Shown: one piece after another, positions 1 through 9,857 of the stretch | Layout of the letters: each line of letters begins with the position of its first letter | Numbering within the stretch: position 1 is the first letter of the stretch | Origin: Cellulomonas sp. URHE0023 | GTDB taxonomy: Bacteria; Actinomycetota; Actinomycetes; Actinomycetales; Cellulomonadaceae | Assembly: GCF_000688475.1 (NCBI RefSeq) | Contig: NZ_JIAN01000005.1 | Span: forward strand, 62,001-126,000 | Reading direction: 5' to 3' | DNA: 64,000 bases | Position numbers and translations under genes: made by a program | The notes under the pieces: generated by a model | What the model saw: only the letters and a program-made list of their open reading frames with translations | The model's database searches: none | What the model was told of the DNA's origin: nothing

Positions 1-562
1 GCACCAGCTCGGACCAGACGTGGTCCTGGTCGACACCCTGCCCGCCCGCGGTCCCTACGTAGGCGCCGAGCATCGCGCGGTCAGTTCCCCGGAACGCCAG
101 CAGGGCCCGGCCCAGGGCCGTCGTGACCGCAGGGCTCCGGCGTCCCACCGCCGACCAGACCCGCACCGAGCGCTCCGGCTCGACCTTGTCGAGGTAGACC
201 ACGTGCGTCCCGCTCAGCACACCGAGGTGCACGAGCTCGTCCGTGGCGCCGCTCAGCGCCACGAGCGCCGGGTGCAGCAGGACCGGAAGGTTCTCGTCAC
301 TGAAGTAGTCGTCGGCGAGCCGGGTGGCCGCAGGGCCGAGCACGTAGTTCCCGGACGGTGCCTGCGTCGCGAACCCGCGGTGGCGCAGTGCTGCGAGCGT
401 GCGGTGGACGGTCGTCTTGTTGATGCCGACGGCCGTGGCGAGGTCGGCGAGACCGAGTCCAGCCGAACCGCCCCGCGCGAGCGCCTCGAGCACGAGGAGC
501 GCCCTGTCGACGGACTCGACGGGCGAAGCCGCACTCGTAAACGGTTCGACAGGCGAGGACAT
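1..562 (-). CDS. IclR-family transcriptional regulator (3' end outside window)
   Basis: Reading leftward from an ATG at 562, an open frame runs to the window edge without a stop and gives 187 residues. An N-terminal winged helix-turn-helix (about residues 20-75, with INKTTVHRTL as recognition helix) is followed by the start of the IclR effector domain (LVHLGVLSGTHVVYLDKVE, then a TTALGRALLA segment). This is the standard IclR layout; full members are about 250 residues, so roughly 60 are missing. It lies 86 bases downstream of putA on the same strand, so a local role in amino-acid catabolism is plausible. Its effector cannot be read from sequence. Confidence 0.85.
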   Translation of the reverse strand, partial: MSSPVEPFTSAASPVESVDRALLVLEALARGGSAGLGLADLATAVGINKTTVHRTLAALRHRGFATQAPSGNYVLGPAATRLADDYFSDENLPVLLHPALVALSGATDELVHLGVLSGTHVVYLDKVEPERSVRVWSAVGRRSPAVTTALGRALLAFRGTDRAMLGAYVGTAGGQGVDQDHVWSELV

Positions 563-648
563 GGGGCCAACCTAGCGGCCCGACAGCAGGCACCAGCGAG
601 CTCCGTGCCGCGCCGGTCTGCTGGCGCCAGGCGCGTGTCCTGCTGCGT

Positions 649-3600
649 CTACCGGTCGGACGGCGGAACGTGGCCGAAGCGATGCAGCGTCCGGCTGACA
701 GCCTGCTCGCGCACCACCGTGAGCAGCTCGCGGTGGGCACTCGCGACGACAGCCGCGTCCAGGACCGTCACCTCCCCCAGCCGGGTGACCGCGGCCTCCC
801 GCAGGTGAGGGGCGTCACCGATCACCCGGATCCGCCCGGTGACCCAACCGTCACGGACGCGAGCGGCGAACGTCTCGTGCGTCTCGGACTCGACGGAGCT
901 GACGGTCACGCGCACGCCCGCGGTCTCGGCTGCGTGCCGGACCCGTGCCACATGGGCCGGCGGCGCACCGTCCCCGATGCGGATCGTCAGCAGCGGGACC
1001 GGCCGGTACCGCAGCACGTTCGCCTCGACCCGGAGCTTCGACGGGTCGTGCTCGACGGAGAGCTCGTCAGCCCACACCCGGTCGTCGTCCGCCGAGGCCC
1101 AAGCCAGCCACGACTCGTCGTCGGAGGGCACCTCGGGCGAGTCCGACCACGAGCCGATCTGTGCGACGTAGTGCGGACCGCCCGCCTTCGCGCCGGGGCC
1201 GACGGTCGAGGCCTTCCACCCGCCGAACGGCTGCCGCCGCACGATCGCACCGGTGATGTGCCGGTTGACGTAGGCGTTCCCGACCTCCACGCGGTCCAGC
1301 CAGTGCGCGATCTCCGTCTCCTCCAGCGAGTGCAGCCCGCCCGTCAGGCCGAACGGCACCGCGTTCTGCACCTCGATCGCCGCGTCGAGGGTCTCCACGA
1401 ACACGATCCCGAGGACCGGCCCGAAGCACTCGGTCAGGTGGAACCACGAGCCTGGTTGGACGCCGAACTTCACGCCCGGCGACCAGAGTCGTCCCTCCTC
1501 GTCGAGCCGACGTGGCTTGATCAGCCACGACTCGCCCGCGTCGAGCGTGGTGAGCGCTCGCAAGAGTTTCCCGCTCGCGGGTTCCGTCAGAGGGCCGACG
1601 GCGTTGCCGAGGTCCGTCGACGGGCCGACCCGGAGCGACGACACGGCGTCGGCCAGCTGCCGGCGCAGCCGGTCCGAGCGGCCGGCCGAGCCGACGAGGA
1701 TCGCGAGCGACGCGGCCGAGCACTTCTGGCCGGCGTGCCCGAACGCCGAGCGCACCAGGTCGGCAACGGCGAGGTCGACGTCCGCGGACGGCGTGATGAC
1801 GAGCGCGTTCTTGCCCGAGGTCTCGGCCAGCACGTCGAGGGACGGCCGCCAACCGGCGAACAGGCGGGCGGTCTCGATCGAGCCCGTGAGCAGGACGCGC
1901 GAGACCGACGGGTGCGTCACGAGATGCCGGCCGACCGGCCCCTCGGGGCTGAGCACCACGGTGAGCGCACCGGGAGCGTCGAGGCCACGCTGGATCGCGG
2001 CCATCGCGACCTGGCCGCACAGGGGCGTCTGGGGAGCGGGCTTCACCAGAACCGGGCTCCCGGCCGCCAGCGACGCGAGCACCGAGCCCACCGGGATGGC
2101 GACCGGGAAGTTCCACGGTGGTGTCACGACGGAGACGCCCGACGGTGTGTGCACGGCACCCTCGACGGATGCGAGGTCGACGGCGCGGTCCGCGTAGTAG
2201 CGCGCGAAGTCCACCGCCTCACTCACCTCGGGATCGGCCTCCGCCACCGTCTTTCCCGCCTCGTGGACCATCGCGGCGACCAGGTCGGAGCGCGCCTCCT
2301 CCAACGACTCGGCGACCCGGTGCAGCGCCTTGGCCCGGTCCGCAGGGGACGTCGCGCCCCAGCCCGGCGCCGCCGCGACGGCGCGTGCCACCACCTCGTC
2401 GACCTCGGCGATCGACGACACGAGCACCGCCCCCGGCGGGACGTCGATCTCCCGCTCGACGATCCCGCGTGCCCACGCTCGCGCGAGCGCCGCTGCCGGA
2501 TCGGTGTCCGGGGTGTTGGCGAACTCGTCGGACAGGTCGAGCGCGGGCCGCGCGACGCGACGAGGTGCCGTGGGCGGAAGCAGCCGGTCGCGGTAGGCCG
2601 TGCGGAACGCCGACTCCTGGGCGTCCATCGCGGCCTCGTCGGCGAACAGCGCGTGCAGGAAGTTCTGGCTCGCGGAGTTCTCCTCGAGCCGCCGCACCAG
2701 GTAGGCGATGGCGACGTCGAAGTCGTGCCGCGCGACCACCGGTGTGTAGAGCAGGACGGAGCCGACGGTGTCACGGACCGCACGTGCCTGCGCCGGTGCC
2801 ATGCCCTGGAGCATCTCGACGTCGAGCGCCTCGCCGACTCCGCGTTCCTGCGCGAGCAGGTGTGCGGCCGCGACATGGAACAGGTTGTGACTCGCGACGC
2901 CGACGCGCAGGTGCCGGGTGCGCTCGGGCGCCAACGAACGGTCGACGAGCCGCAGGTAGGCCGCGTCGACGTCCTGCTTGGACCCGTAGGGCGCCTGGGG
3001 CCAGCCGTGCAGCTCGGACTCCACCTGCTCCATCGCGAGGTTGGCGCCCTTGACCAGTCGGACCTTGAGCCGGGCCGCGCCCGTACGTCCTCCGGCGACG
3101 GAGGTCAGCTCGTCGAGCGCGTCGGACGCGTCCGGCAAATACGCCTGGAGCACGATCCCCATCGGCGCCTCGCTCAGCGCGGGGTCCGACGCCAGCCGCT
3201 CGAACACCCGGATCGTCAGCGCGAGATCGCGGTACTCCTCCATGTCGAGGTTGAGGAACGTGCCGTGCTTCGCGGCGGTCAGGTACAGCGGCCGCAGCCG
3301 GTCGACCACCCGTGCGACCGAACCCTCGGTGTCCCAGGTGGACAGCTGGCTGGCCACCGCGGAGACCTTGACCGACACGTAGTCGACGTCCGGCCGCTCG
3401 ACGAGCGCCGTGACGCGAGCCAACCGCGCGGCCGCCTCGCGCTCCCCCAGCACAGCCTCGCCCAGCAGGTTGAGGTTGAGGCGAAAGCCGTCGGTCCGCG
3501 TGCGGGCCAGGTGCTTCGCCAGCCCCGGCCCGTCGTCGGCGACAAGATGCCCGACCAGTGACCGCAGGCGCTCCCGGGCGGCAGGCACGACGACCGCCGG

Positions 3601-3891
3601 GAGGATCGGTCCCACGCGCGACCCCAGCCCGAGCATCGCCTTGTCGGCTGGTCCGAGGAACCCTGCCGACGACGCGGACAGCTCGGCCAGCTCGCGGGCG
3701 GCCACCCGGACGTCCTGCGGGCGGGCCACCCGGTCGACGAACCGCACGGCGAGCTCGAGGCCGGCGGGGTCGGCGACCAGCGCCGCAAGCCGACCTGTCG
3801 TCCGCCGTTCCCGAGCCGTCTGTTCTTCGGCGGTGGCTGTGAGCCACTCACGCGCCAGGTGGACCGCATCGTTCGTGACGTCCTGCGACAT
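649..3891 (-). CDS. putA: Bifunctional proline dehydrogenase / L-glutamate gamma-semialdehyde dehydrogenase
   Basis: Oxidises proline to pyrroline-5-carboxylate (FAD) and then to glutamate (NAD+). The 1080-residue protein has an N-terminal region, a proline dehydrogenase barrel (about 120-430, with EMLQGMA near 359), an aldehyde dehydrogenase domain (about 500-960) with PPWNFP, a catalytic-base glutamate in LAETSGKN near 690 and the nucleophilic cysteine in GHAGQKCSAAS near 724, and a C-terminal extension of about 110 residues. There is no N-terminal ribbon-helix-helix DNA-binding domain, so it is not a self-repressing trifunctional PutA. The ATG start has AAGGAGC upstream. A glutamate dehydrogenase gene diverges from it across 174 bases, and the IclR gene follows. 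Confidence 0.95.
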   Translation of the reverse strand: MSQDVTNDAVHLAREWLTATAEEQTARERRTTGRLAALVADPAGLELAVRFVDRVARPQDVRVAARELAELSASSAGFLGPADKAMLGLGSRVGPILPAVVVPAARERLRSLVGHLVADDGPGLAKHLARTRTDGFRLNLNLLGEAVLGEREAAARLARVTALVERPDVDYVSVKVSAVASQLSTWDTEGSVARVVDRLRPLYLTAAKHGTFLNLDMEEYRDLALTIRVFERLASDPALSEAPMGIVLQAYLPDASDALDELTSVAGGRTGAARLKVRLVKGANLAMEQVESELHGWPQAPYGSKQDVDAAYLRLVDRSLAPERTRHLRVGVASHNLFHVAAAHLLAQERGVGEALDVEMLQGMAPAQARAVRDTVGSVLLYTPVVARHDFDVAIAYLVRRLEENSASQNFLHALFADEAAMDAQESAFRTAYRDRLLPPTAPRRVARPALDLSDEFANTPDTDPAAALARAWARGIVEREIDVPPGAVLVSSIAEVDEVVARAVAAAPGWGATSPADRAKALHRVAESLEEARSDLVAAMVHEAGKTVAEADPEVSEAVDFARYYADRAVDLASVEGAVHTPSGVSVVTPPWNFPVAIPVGSVLASLAAGSPVLVKPAPQTPLCGQVAMAAIQRGLDAPGALTVVLSPEGPVGRHLVTHPSVSRVLLTGSIETARLFAGWRPSLDVLAETSGKNALVITPSADVDLAVADLVRSAFGHAGQKCSAASLAILVGSAGRSDRLRRQLADAVSSLRVGPSTDLGNAVGPLTEPASGKLLRALTTLDAGESWLIKPRRLDEEGRLWSPGVKFGVQPGSWFHLTECFGPVLGIVFVETLDAAIEVQNAVPFGLTGGLHSLEETEIAHWLDRVEVGNAYVNRHITGAIVRRQPFGGWKASTVGPGAKAGGPHYVAQIGSWSDSPEVPSDDESWLAWASADDDRVWADELSVEHDPSKLRVEANVLRYRPVPLLTIRIGDGAPPAHVARVRHAAETAGVRVTVSSVESETHETFAARVRDGWVTGRIRVIGDAPHLREAAVTRLGEVTVLDAAVVASAHRELLTVVREQAVSRTLHRFGHVPPSDR

Positions 3892-4065
3892 GCCGCTCCT
3901 TCGTCGGGAATCCGATCCAGTCTCTTCCTTGAGCCGTCCGACGGCCAGATCGCGTACCCGTACCGCGGCCGTTCCGAGACACGATCGTTTCCGCAGCGTG
4001 GACTCTCACGGCTCGCCCCTCGGGCATCCCCGGTCCCCCGCGCCCGGGGTGACAAGGTGTCCAGC

Positions 4066-5334
4066 GTGACCGACATCACAGACACCCCGGAATCCGCGAG
4101 CCCGCTCGACACCGCCAGGGCGCAGCTGGCCTCTGCCGTCGACCTCCTCGGCTACGACGAGGGCCTGCACCGCATGCTCGCCACCCCGCGCCGCGAGATG
4201 AACGTCGCGGTTCCGCTGCGTCGCGACGACGGCGAGATCGAGCTGTTCATGGGCTACCGCGTCCAGCACAACATCTCGCGCGGACCCGGCAAGGGCGGTC
4301 TGCGGTACGCGTCGTCGGTCGACATCGACGAGGTGCGCGCGCTCGCGATGTGGATGACGTGGAAGTGCGCCGTCGTCGACGTGCCGTACGGCGGCGCCAA
4401 GGGCGGTGTCACGATCAACCCGCGCGAGCACTCCGTGAGCGAGCTCGAGCGGGTGACCCGCCGCTACACCAGCGAGATCATGCCGATCATCGGCCCTGAG
4501 CGGGACATCATGGCGCCCGACATCGGAACGAACGAGCAGACCATGGCCTGGGTCATGGACACCTACTCCGTCAGCCAGGGGTACACGATCCCGGCCGTGA
4601 CCACGGGCAAGCCGGTGACCGTCGGTGGCTCGCTCGGCCGCGCGACCGCCACCTCCCGGGGTGTGGTGCACGCAGCCTCGGCGGCGCTCGGGGACGCGGG
4701 GGTGCAGCTCAACGAGGTGAGTGCCGCCGTCCAGGGCTTCGGCAAGGTGGGATCGCACGCAGCCCGGTTCCTGCACGACGCCGGGACGCGTGTGGTCGCG
4801 GTGTCCGACGAGACCGGCGGGGTCTTCCGCAGCGACGGGCTGGACGTCGCGGCGCTGCTGCGGCACGTGGAGGTGACCGGCAGCGTGGCCGGCTTCGACG
4901 GCGGCGACCCCATCGACAACACCGAGCTGCTGGCTCTCGACGTCGACGTGCTGGTGCCGGCCGCCGTCGAGGGCGTGATCGACTCGGAGACCGCGGTCAA
5001 CGTCAAGGCGCGCTGGGTGGTGGAGGGCGCCAACGGTCCGACCACCGCCGAGGGCGACCGGATCCTCGCGGACCGCGGCGTCGTGGTCGTGCCCGACATC
5101 CTGGCCAACGCCGGCGGTGTCGTCGTCTCCTACTTCGAGTGGGTGCAGGCCAACCAGGCGTACTGGTGGACCGAGCGCGAGATCGAGGACCGCCTCGAGC
5201 ACCGCATGGTCACCGCACACCGCGCCGTGGCCGCGCTCGCTCAGGCCGAGGGGATCTCACTGCGTGACGCAGCGCTGACCATCGGCGTCCGACGCGTCGC
5301 CGAGGCCCACCAGATCCGCGGCCTCTACCCGTAG
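4066..5334 (+). CDS. Glu/Leu/Phe/Val dehydrogenase, probable glutamate dehydrogenase
   Basis: Deaminates glutamate (or aminates 2-oxoglutarate) with NAD(P). The 422-residue product carries the dimerisation/catalytic domain motifs GPGKGGLRY, the lysine in MTWKCAV and PYGGAKGGV, then a Rossmann domain with VQGFGKVGSHAA, and EGANGPTT near the end. Length matches the 410-430 residue RocG/GudB class. I chose GTG 4066 because AAGGTG lies six bases upstream; the open frame extends further upstream but that extension looks non-coding. It is divergent from putA, whose end product is its substrate, suggesting a proline-to-2-oxoglutarate route. Glutamate rather than leucine or phenylalanine specificity is inference from the length class and neighbour. 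Confidence 0.9.
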   Translation: MTDITDTPESASPLDTARAQLASAVDLLGYDEGLHRMLATPRREMNVAVPLRRDDGEIELFMGYRVQHNISRGPGKGGLRYASSVDIDEVRALAMWMTWKCAVVDVPYGGAKGGVTINPREHSVSELERVTRRYTSEIMPIIGPERDIMAPDIGTNEQTMAWVMDTYSVSQGYTIPAVTTGKPVTVGGSLGRATATSRGVVHAASAALGDAGVQLNEVSAAVQGFGKVGSHAARFLHDAGTRVVAVSDETGGVFRSDGLDVAALLRHVEVTGSVAGFDGGDPIDNTELLALDVDVLVPAAVEGVIDSETAVNVKARWVVEGANGPTTAEGDRILADRGVVVVPDILANAGGVVVSYFEWVQANQAYWWTEREIEDRLEHRMVTAHRAVAALAQAEGISLRDAALTIGVRRVAEAHQIRGLYP

Positions 5335-5372
5335 GCGGGAGTACCGACGCGGTGCGCGACGTTGCGTACCTC

Positions 5373-6413
5373 GTGAGCCACGTACCTCTGTCAGTCCTCG
5401 ACACCGCCCCCGTCTCCGTCGGCCAGTCCTCCGGCGACGCCCTCGCCGCCTCGACGGAGCTGGCCCGCACCGCCGAGGCGGCGGGATACGCGCGCTTCTG
5501 GGTGGCCGAGCACCACTCGATGGCCGCCGTCGCGTCGACCTCGCCAGGGGTGCTGCTCGCGCACCTCGCGGCGTCGACGTCCACGATCCGGGTCGGGTCT
5601 GGCGGAGTGATGCTGCCGAACCACCCGTCGCTCGTGGTCGCGGAACAGTTCGCGATGCTCGAGGCACTCCACCCCGGACGCGTCGACCTCGGCATCGGCC
5701 GGGCGCCCGGTGCCGACCCGATGACCGCCGCAGCACTGCGTCGAACGGTCGACGGCCTGGGTGCCGACGACTTCCCCGCGGAGCTGATCGACGTGCTGGT
5801 CCTGCTCGGCGTCCCGGTGACCGGTCACGCCGGCTCCCTGCGCGCCTCGCGGCTGTCCGCGACCCCCGCCGCGACCTCCGCGCCCGAGGTCTGGCTGCTC
5901 GGGTCGTCCCTGTTCAGCGCGCAGCTCGCGGGCCAGCTCGGCCTGCCGTTCAGCTATGCCAACCACTTCAACACGGGCCTGACGTTGGAAGCCGCTGCGG
6001 CCTACCGGTCCTCGTTCCGGGCGTCGCAGGTGCTCGACGAGCCGCACCTGATGGTCTCGGCGTCCGTGCTCGTCGCCGACTCCGACGAGGAGGCGTCGTA
6101 CCTCGCTGGACCGAGCCGGGTGATGGCCCTCTCGCTGCGGTCCGGCCGACCGCTCGGACCGATCGTCTCGCCGTCCGACGCCGCCGCGGCCCTGGCAGAG
6201 ATCGACCCCGTCCAGGCCGCCGAGTTCTTCGCGAAGTTCCCCGGCACGCAGATCGCGACCACCGCCGACCGCGCCGTCGACGAGCTGACCGCGCTGGTGG
6301 GTCGCACCGGGGCCGACGAGCTGATGATCACCGGCACCGCGTTCGACATCGCCACCCGCCAGCGCACCATCGAGGCGGTCGCCGCGCGCTGGCCGGCGAC
6401 CGTCACGGCCTGA
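5373..6413 (+). CDS. LLM-class (luciferase-like) flavin-dependent oxidoreductase
   Basis: The 346-residue product begins HVPLSVLDTAPV and contains ARFWVAEHHSM, VGSGGVMLPNHPSLVVAEQF and VDLGIGRAPGAD, the signature of the MsnO8-like subgroup of bacterial-luciferase-fold monooxygenases that use reduced FMN. Substrate is unknown. A GTG at 5352 is also in frame, but GTG 5373 gives the usual family N-terminus directly before the first beta strand. It follows the glutamate dehydrogenase by 38 bases on the same strand with no visible terminator, so co-transcription is possible but functionally unexplained. Confidence 0.85.
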   Translation: MSHVPLSVLDTAPVSVGQSSGDALAASTELARTAEAAGYARFWVAEHHSMAAVASTSPGVLLAHLAASTSTIRVGSGGVMLPNHPSLVVAEQFAMLEALHPGRVDLGIGRAPGADPMTAAALRRTVDGLGADDFPAELIDVLVLLGVPVTGHAGSLRASRLSATPAATSAPEVWLLGSSLFSAQLAGQLGLPFSYANHFNTGLTLEAAAAYRSSFRASQVLDEPHLMVSASVLVADSDEEASYLAGPSRVMALSLRSGRPLGPIVSPSDAAAALAEIDPVQAAEFFAKFPGTQIATTADRAVDELTALVGRTGADELMITGTAFDIATRQRTIEAVAARWPATVTA

Positions 6414-6473
6414 ACGAGCTCGCGCGCGACCGTCGCGGCGACGCCACCGGGGGCGAACCTCGCGGTGGCGGCC

Positions 6474-6833
6474 CTAGACGGCCCGGTCGCCGGCGTGCTC
6501 GTCCCGGACCAGGGTCGCCGCACCGCCCGAGCCGTCCAGCTCGATCGTGTCGCCGTCCGGGGCGACCAGCTCGACCGGGTCGCCCAGCAGTCGCAGGATC
6601 CGCTGCTCGCAGGTCATCGCCTCGGGCGGGCCGGCCATCATCGTCGAGACCATCGGACCGAACACCAGACGCGTTCCGGCGAGCTCCCAGGTGCCGCGGA
6701 CGCGGTTCACACCTGCGTCGCCGTACACCTGCCCGTCACCGTCGAACGTGAGGAAGGGTGCCGAGCGCAACCCGGCCGTGACGTCTGCGCCCTGGACCGC
6801 CGTGAACCGCCATGTTCCCGCGAGGTCGACCAT
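6474..6833 (-). CDS. META-domain protein
   Basis: A 119-residue protein with the META/HslJ-like pattern: an initial LAGTWRFTAVQG strand, FDGDGQVYGDAGVNRVRGTWE in the centre and ATLVRDE near the end. META domains are small beta-rich folds of unclear role, often in lipoproteins; this copy has no signal peptide or lipobox and is probably cytoplasmic. It starts 33 bases after hemQ on the same strand, so it may be the last gene of a hemH-hemQ-META transcript. The ATG is preceded by a weak AGGAT. Confidence 0.75.
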   Translation of the reverse strand: MVDLAGTWRFTAVQGADVTAGLRSAPFLTFDGDGQVYGDAGVNRVRGTWELAGTRLVFGPMVSTMMAGPPEAMTCEQRILRLLGDPVELVAPDGDTIELDGSGGAATLVRDEHAGDRAV

Positions 6834-6866
6834 GGGGCGATCCTGCCACCGCCCGACCCAAAAGGA

Positions 6867-7559
6867 TCAGCCGCGCGGCTGACGATCCGCCCAGGCCTCC
6901 AACGTCACGCGCGGGCCCGTGTAGAACGGGATCTCCTCGCGGACGTGCCGGCGGGCGTCGGTGGCCCGCAGGTCACGCATGAGGTCGACGATGCGGTACA
7001 GCTCCGACGCCTCGAACGCCAGGATCCACTCGTAGTCGCCCAGCGCGAACGCGGACACGGTGTTCGCGCGGACGTCGGCGTACCCGCGCGCGGCCTGACC
7101 GTGCTCGACGAGCATCCGGCGGCGGTCGTCCTCGGGCAGCACGTACCAGTCGTAGGACCGCACGAACGGGTAGACGCAGACGTAGTCGCCGGCCGGCTCG
7201 CCCGCGAGGAACGCGGGGACGTGCGACCGGTTGAACTCGGCCGGGCGGTGCAGACCCACCACGGACCACACAGGCAGCAGGTGCCGGCCCAGGTCGCTCG
7301 CGCGGAACCGCTGGTAGGCCCCCTGGACCTCCTCGACGGTCTCGGCGTGCCACCAGACCATGAGGTCGGCGTCCGCCCGCAGACCCGCCACGTCGTACCA
7401 GCCGCGGATCACCAGACCGTCGTCGGCCACGGCAGCCAGCGCCTCGGCGACGAGCTGCGCACGATCGCGGTCGCTCTCGGGCAGCACCTCCTCGAGCGCG
7501 AAGACGGTCCACATGGTGTAGCGGACGGTCGCGTTCAGGGCTTCGGCATCGTGCGTCAT
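6867..7559 (-). CDS. hemQ: Coproheme decarboxylase (HemQ / ChdC)
   Basis: Converts coproheme III to haem b with peroxide in the coproporphyrin-dependent pathway of Gram-positive bacteria. The 230-residue chlorite-dismutase-fold protein contains [12 protein letters not shown], which holds the reactive tyrosine, and [11 protein letters not shown], which carries the proximal histidine. Start ATG 7559 has TTGGAG upstream. It lies 19 bases after hemH on the same strand, the enzyme making its substrate, which supports the assignment over true chlorite dismutase. Confidence 0.93.
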   Translation of the reverse strand: MTHDAEALNATVRYTMWTVFALEEVLPESDRDRAQLVAEALAAVADDGLVIRGWYDVAGLRADADLMVWWHAETVEEVQGAYQRFRASDLGRHLLPVWSVVGLHRPAEFNRSHVPAFLAGEPAGDYVCVYPFVRSYDWYVLPEDDRRRMLVEHGQAARGYADVRANTVSAFALGDYEWILAFEASELYRIVDLMRDLRATDARRHVREEIPFYTGPRVTLEAWADRQPRG

Positions 7560-7578
7560 CGCAGCGGTCTCCAACGGT

Positions 7579-8757
7579 TCAGGACAGCGGGTCGGTCGAG
7601 CAGGCGGCGGGGATGCCGGTCGGCTGGCCAGCACGCATCTGGCAGCAGCCCGGCGCGCAGATGTCGCGGAACGCGCCGAACGTCCCCACTGCGGCGCGGG
7701 GTGCGGGCTCGTCGCCCGCCTCGAGCGCCCGGGCCGTGGCGGCACGCTCCACGACGAGGTCCACGAGTCCGCGGACGAACGGTTCGCGGGTCCCGACGGA
7801 GTCCGCGCGCACGGCGACCAGGCCGAGCTCGGCGGCAGTCTCGAGCGCTTCGGTGTCGAGGTCGAACGCGACCTCCATGTGGTCGGAGACGAACCCGATC
7901 GGGGACAGGACGACGGCGGCCACGCCGTCGGACGCGAGTGCGGCGAGGTGGTCGTTGATGTCGGGCTCGAGCCACGGCTGGCTGGGCGGTCCGGAGCGCG
8001 AGCAGTAGGCCAGGTCCCAGGTGACCGGGTGACCGAGCCGGGACTCAGCGGCCGTGGCGACGACAGCGGCGACGTCGAGGTGCTGCTGGCTGTAGGTTGC
8101 GCCCGAGACCGTGGAGGCCTCCTCCATCGTGTCCGGGATGGAGTGGGTGACGAACACGAGCCTCGCGTCGGACGGCACCGTGGCGTACGCCTCGACGACG
8201 GCGTCGATGTTGGCTTCGACGAATCCCGGGTGGTTGAAGTACGAGTGCACCTTGTCGACGACGAGGGGGTGCTCGGGCAGGCCGAGGTCCGCGGCCAGCT
8301 CGTCCAGCGACGCCCAGAGGTTCTCGCGGTACTGGCGGCAGCCGGAGTACGACGAGTACGCGCTGGTCACGAGGGCGACCACACGCTGCGCACCGTCCGC
8401 ATGAGCGGCCGCAAGCGCGTCCTTCGTGTACGGGGTCCAGTTGCGGTTGCCCCAGAGCACCGGCAGGTCGATGCCGCGGCGTGCGAGCTCGTCCGCGAGC
8501 GCGCGCTGCAGGGCGATGTTCTGACCGTTGATCGGACTGGCGCCGCCGAAGTGGTGGTAGTGCTCCGCGACGACGGCAAGCCGCTCGTCGGGGATGTTCT
8601 TGCCGGCGGTGACGTTGCGGAGGAACGGCATGACGTCCTCGGGGCCGTCCGGGCCGCCGAACGAGAAGAGCAGGAGCGCGTCGTACGGAGCGACGGAGCT
8701 GACGGCGGAGGGCGCGGGGGTGCTCACGACGGTGTCAGGGGCCACACGTCCGATCAT
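7579..8757 (-). CDS. hemH: Coproporphyrin ferrochelatase
   Basis: Inserts iron into coproporphyrin III. The 392-residue protein has [49 protein letters not shown] and [15 protein letters not shown], all ferrochelatase landmarks. The C-terminal ICAPGCCQ together with the internal SGCRQ cysteine matches the [2Fe-2S] cluster ligands known from actinobacterial ferrochelatases. The next gene is hemQ, so the product is likely the coproporphyrin type. The exact start is uncertain: ATG 8757 is annotated, but a GTG five codons in is possible because GGTGGG lies at a good distance from it. Confidence 0.93.
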   Translation of the reverse strand: MIGRVAPDTVVSTPAPSAVSSVAPYDALLLFSFGGPDGPEDVMPFLRNVTAGKNIPDERLAVVAEHYHHFGGASPINGQNIALQRALADELARRGIDLPVLWGNRNWTPYTKDALAAAHADGAQRVVALVTSAYSSYSGCRQYRENLWASLDELAADLGLPEHPLVVDKVHSYFNHPGFVEANIDAVVEAYATVPSDARLVFVTHSIPDTMEEASTVSGATYSQQHLDVAAVVATAAESRLGHPVTWDLAYCSRSGPPSQPWLEPDINDHLAALASDGVAAVVLSPIGFVSDHMEVAFDLDTEALETAAELGLVAVRADSVGTREPFVRGLVDLVVERAATARALEAGDEPAPRAAVGTFGAFRDICAPGCCQMRAGQPTGIPAACSTDPLS

Positions 8758-8864
8758 CCCACCGGGTGCGATCAGGGCCCGAACGGAGCAGGCGTGAGAT
8801 CGAAGGCACGCTTTGTCAGATCCTTCTCAGCGGGTGCACAGGGCCTCGCGAGCACCATGGCCAC

Positions 8865-9857
8865 ATGGAGATCTCGACCGTGCAGAGGGCATTCGCGTAC
8901 GGCGGCGCGCTGGCGATCACGCCGTACCTGGTCATCAAGGTGTGCTGGGTCGTCGGCGCCCTCGTGGGGGTGCTGCCGGTCGACAGCGGTTTCAGCGTCG
9001 CCGAGTGGGTGACGCTCAACGTCGTGACGATCGTGCTCGCGGTCGGCGGGATCGCCCTGGCACTGGCGCTGGCGCAGCCGTGGGGCGCCCGCGTGCCGGC
9101 TCTGCCCGTGCTGACGTTCGCGTGGGTCGGCGCCGGCTTCCTCGTGCCGATGATCCCGTACCTGCTGGTCAGCAGCCTGCTCGGCGACTCGGGAGCACCC
9201 GCCGCATCGAGCGGGGACGGACCCCGCATGCCCGGGTGGGAAGGTGCGCTCATCCAGGTCAGCTTCGGGGGGCTCGCGCTCGCACTGGCAGTCGCGCTGC
9301 CGCTGTACCTGCGCGGGCGCTGGGGCGCGGCTCTTGTCGGCCGGCTCGCAGACCGGCCCGCTCCGGTCGTCCGCGTGCGCCACCGAGCGGCCTTCGCCAC
9401 GGCCGCAGCCGTGGCCGCCGTGGACGCGTACTGGGCGGTCGGCGGCACGCTTGGACTGGCCGACCCAGGTGCACGAGCCACGGACTGGCGGCTCATGACC
9501 GCCACGACCGCGCTGTGGTCCGCCGCCGCTGCGTGGTCGGTCTGGGCGTTCGGTCGGGCCCGACCTGGCCGGCTCCCGGTCGCTGTCCCGTACCTCGCGA
9601 TGTGGATCGGGTCGGGGATGCTCTTCGCCTGGAGCGCGTGGAAGCTGCCGTTCTCCGCCTACCTGGCGATGACACCCGACGCCGAGGCGCAGTGGCCCGA
9701 GGACCTCGCCGTCATGGCGGTGCGGTTGACGTTGGGAGTCCTCGCCGGCTTCCTCCTGCTGAGCACAGCGCTCGACACCTATCGCACCAGGTCGGGAGTC
9801 ACCCCTTCACGGCTCCCCCGAGGCCTGCTCCGCGCAGGAACATCCGCTGGAAGATGA
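8865..9857 (+). CDS. Uncharacterised polytopic membrane protein
   Basis: A 330-residue protein with about eight hydrophobic helices (for example ITPYLVIKVCWVVGALVGVL and WVTLNVVTIVLAVGGIALAL near the N-terminus) separated by short charged loops. I do not recognise a family or catalytic motif. ATG 8865 is chosen because the residues upstream in the open frame are hydrophilic and unlike a coding start. It is divergent from hemH across 107 bases and its last 59 bases overlap the 3' end of the convergent sugar permease gene. Confidence 0.65.
   Translation: MEISTVQRAFAYGGALAITPYLVIKVCWVVGALVGVLPVDSGFSVAEWVTLNVVTIVLAVGGIALALALAQPWGARVPALPVLTFAWVGAGFLVPMIPYLLVSSLLGDSGAPAASSGDGPRMPGWEGALIQVSFGGLALALAVALPLYLRGRWGAALVGRLADRPAPVVRVRHRAAFATAAAVAAVDAYWAVGGTLGLADPGARATDWRLMTATTALWSAAAAWSVWAFGRARPGRLPVAVPYLAMWIGSGMLFAWSAWKLPFSAYLAMTPDAEAQWPEDLAVMAVRLTLGVLAGFLLLSTALDTYRTRSGVTPSRLPRGLLRAGTSAGR

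Noticed and set aside
670..3561. Plus-strand open frame of 963 codons across putA
   Set aside because: Antisense shadow; putA on the other strand has complete catalytic motifs for both activities.
7556..7975. Minus-strand Arg-rich frame overlapping hemH
   Set aside because: Out-of-frame shadow of hemH; no start signal or domain.
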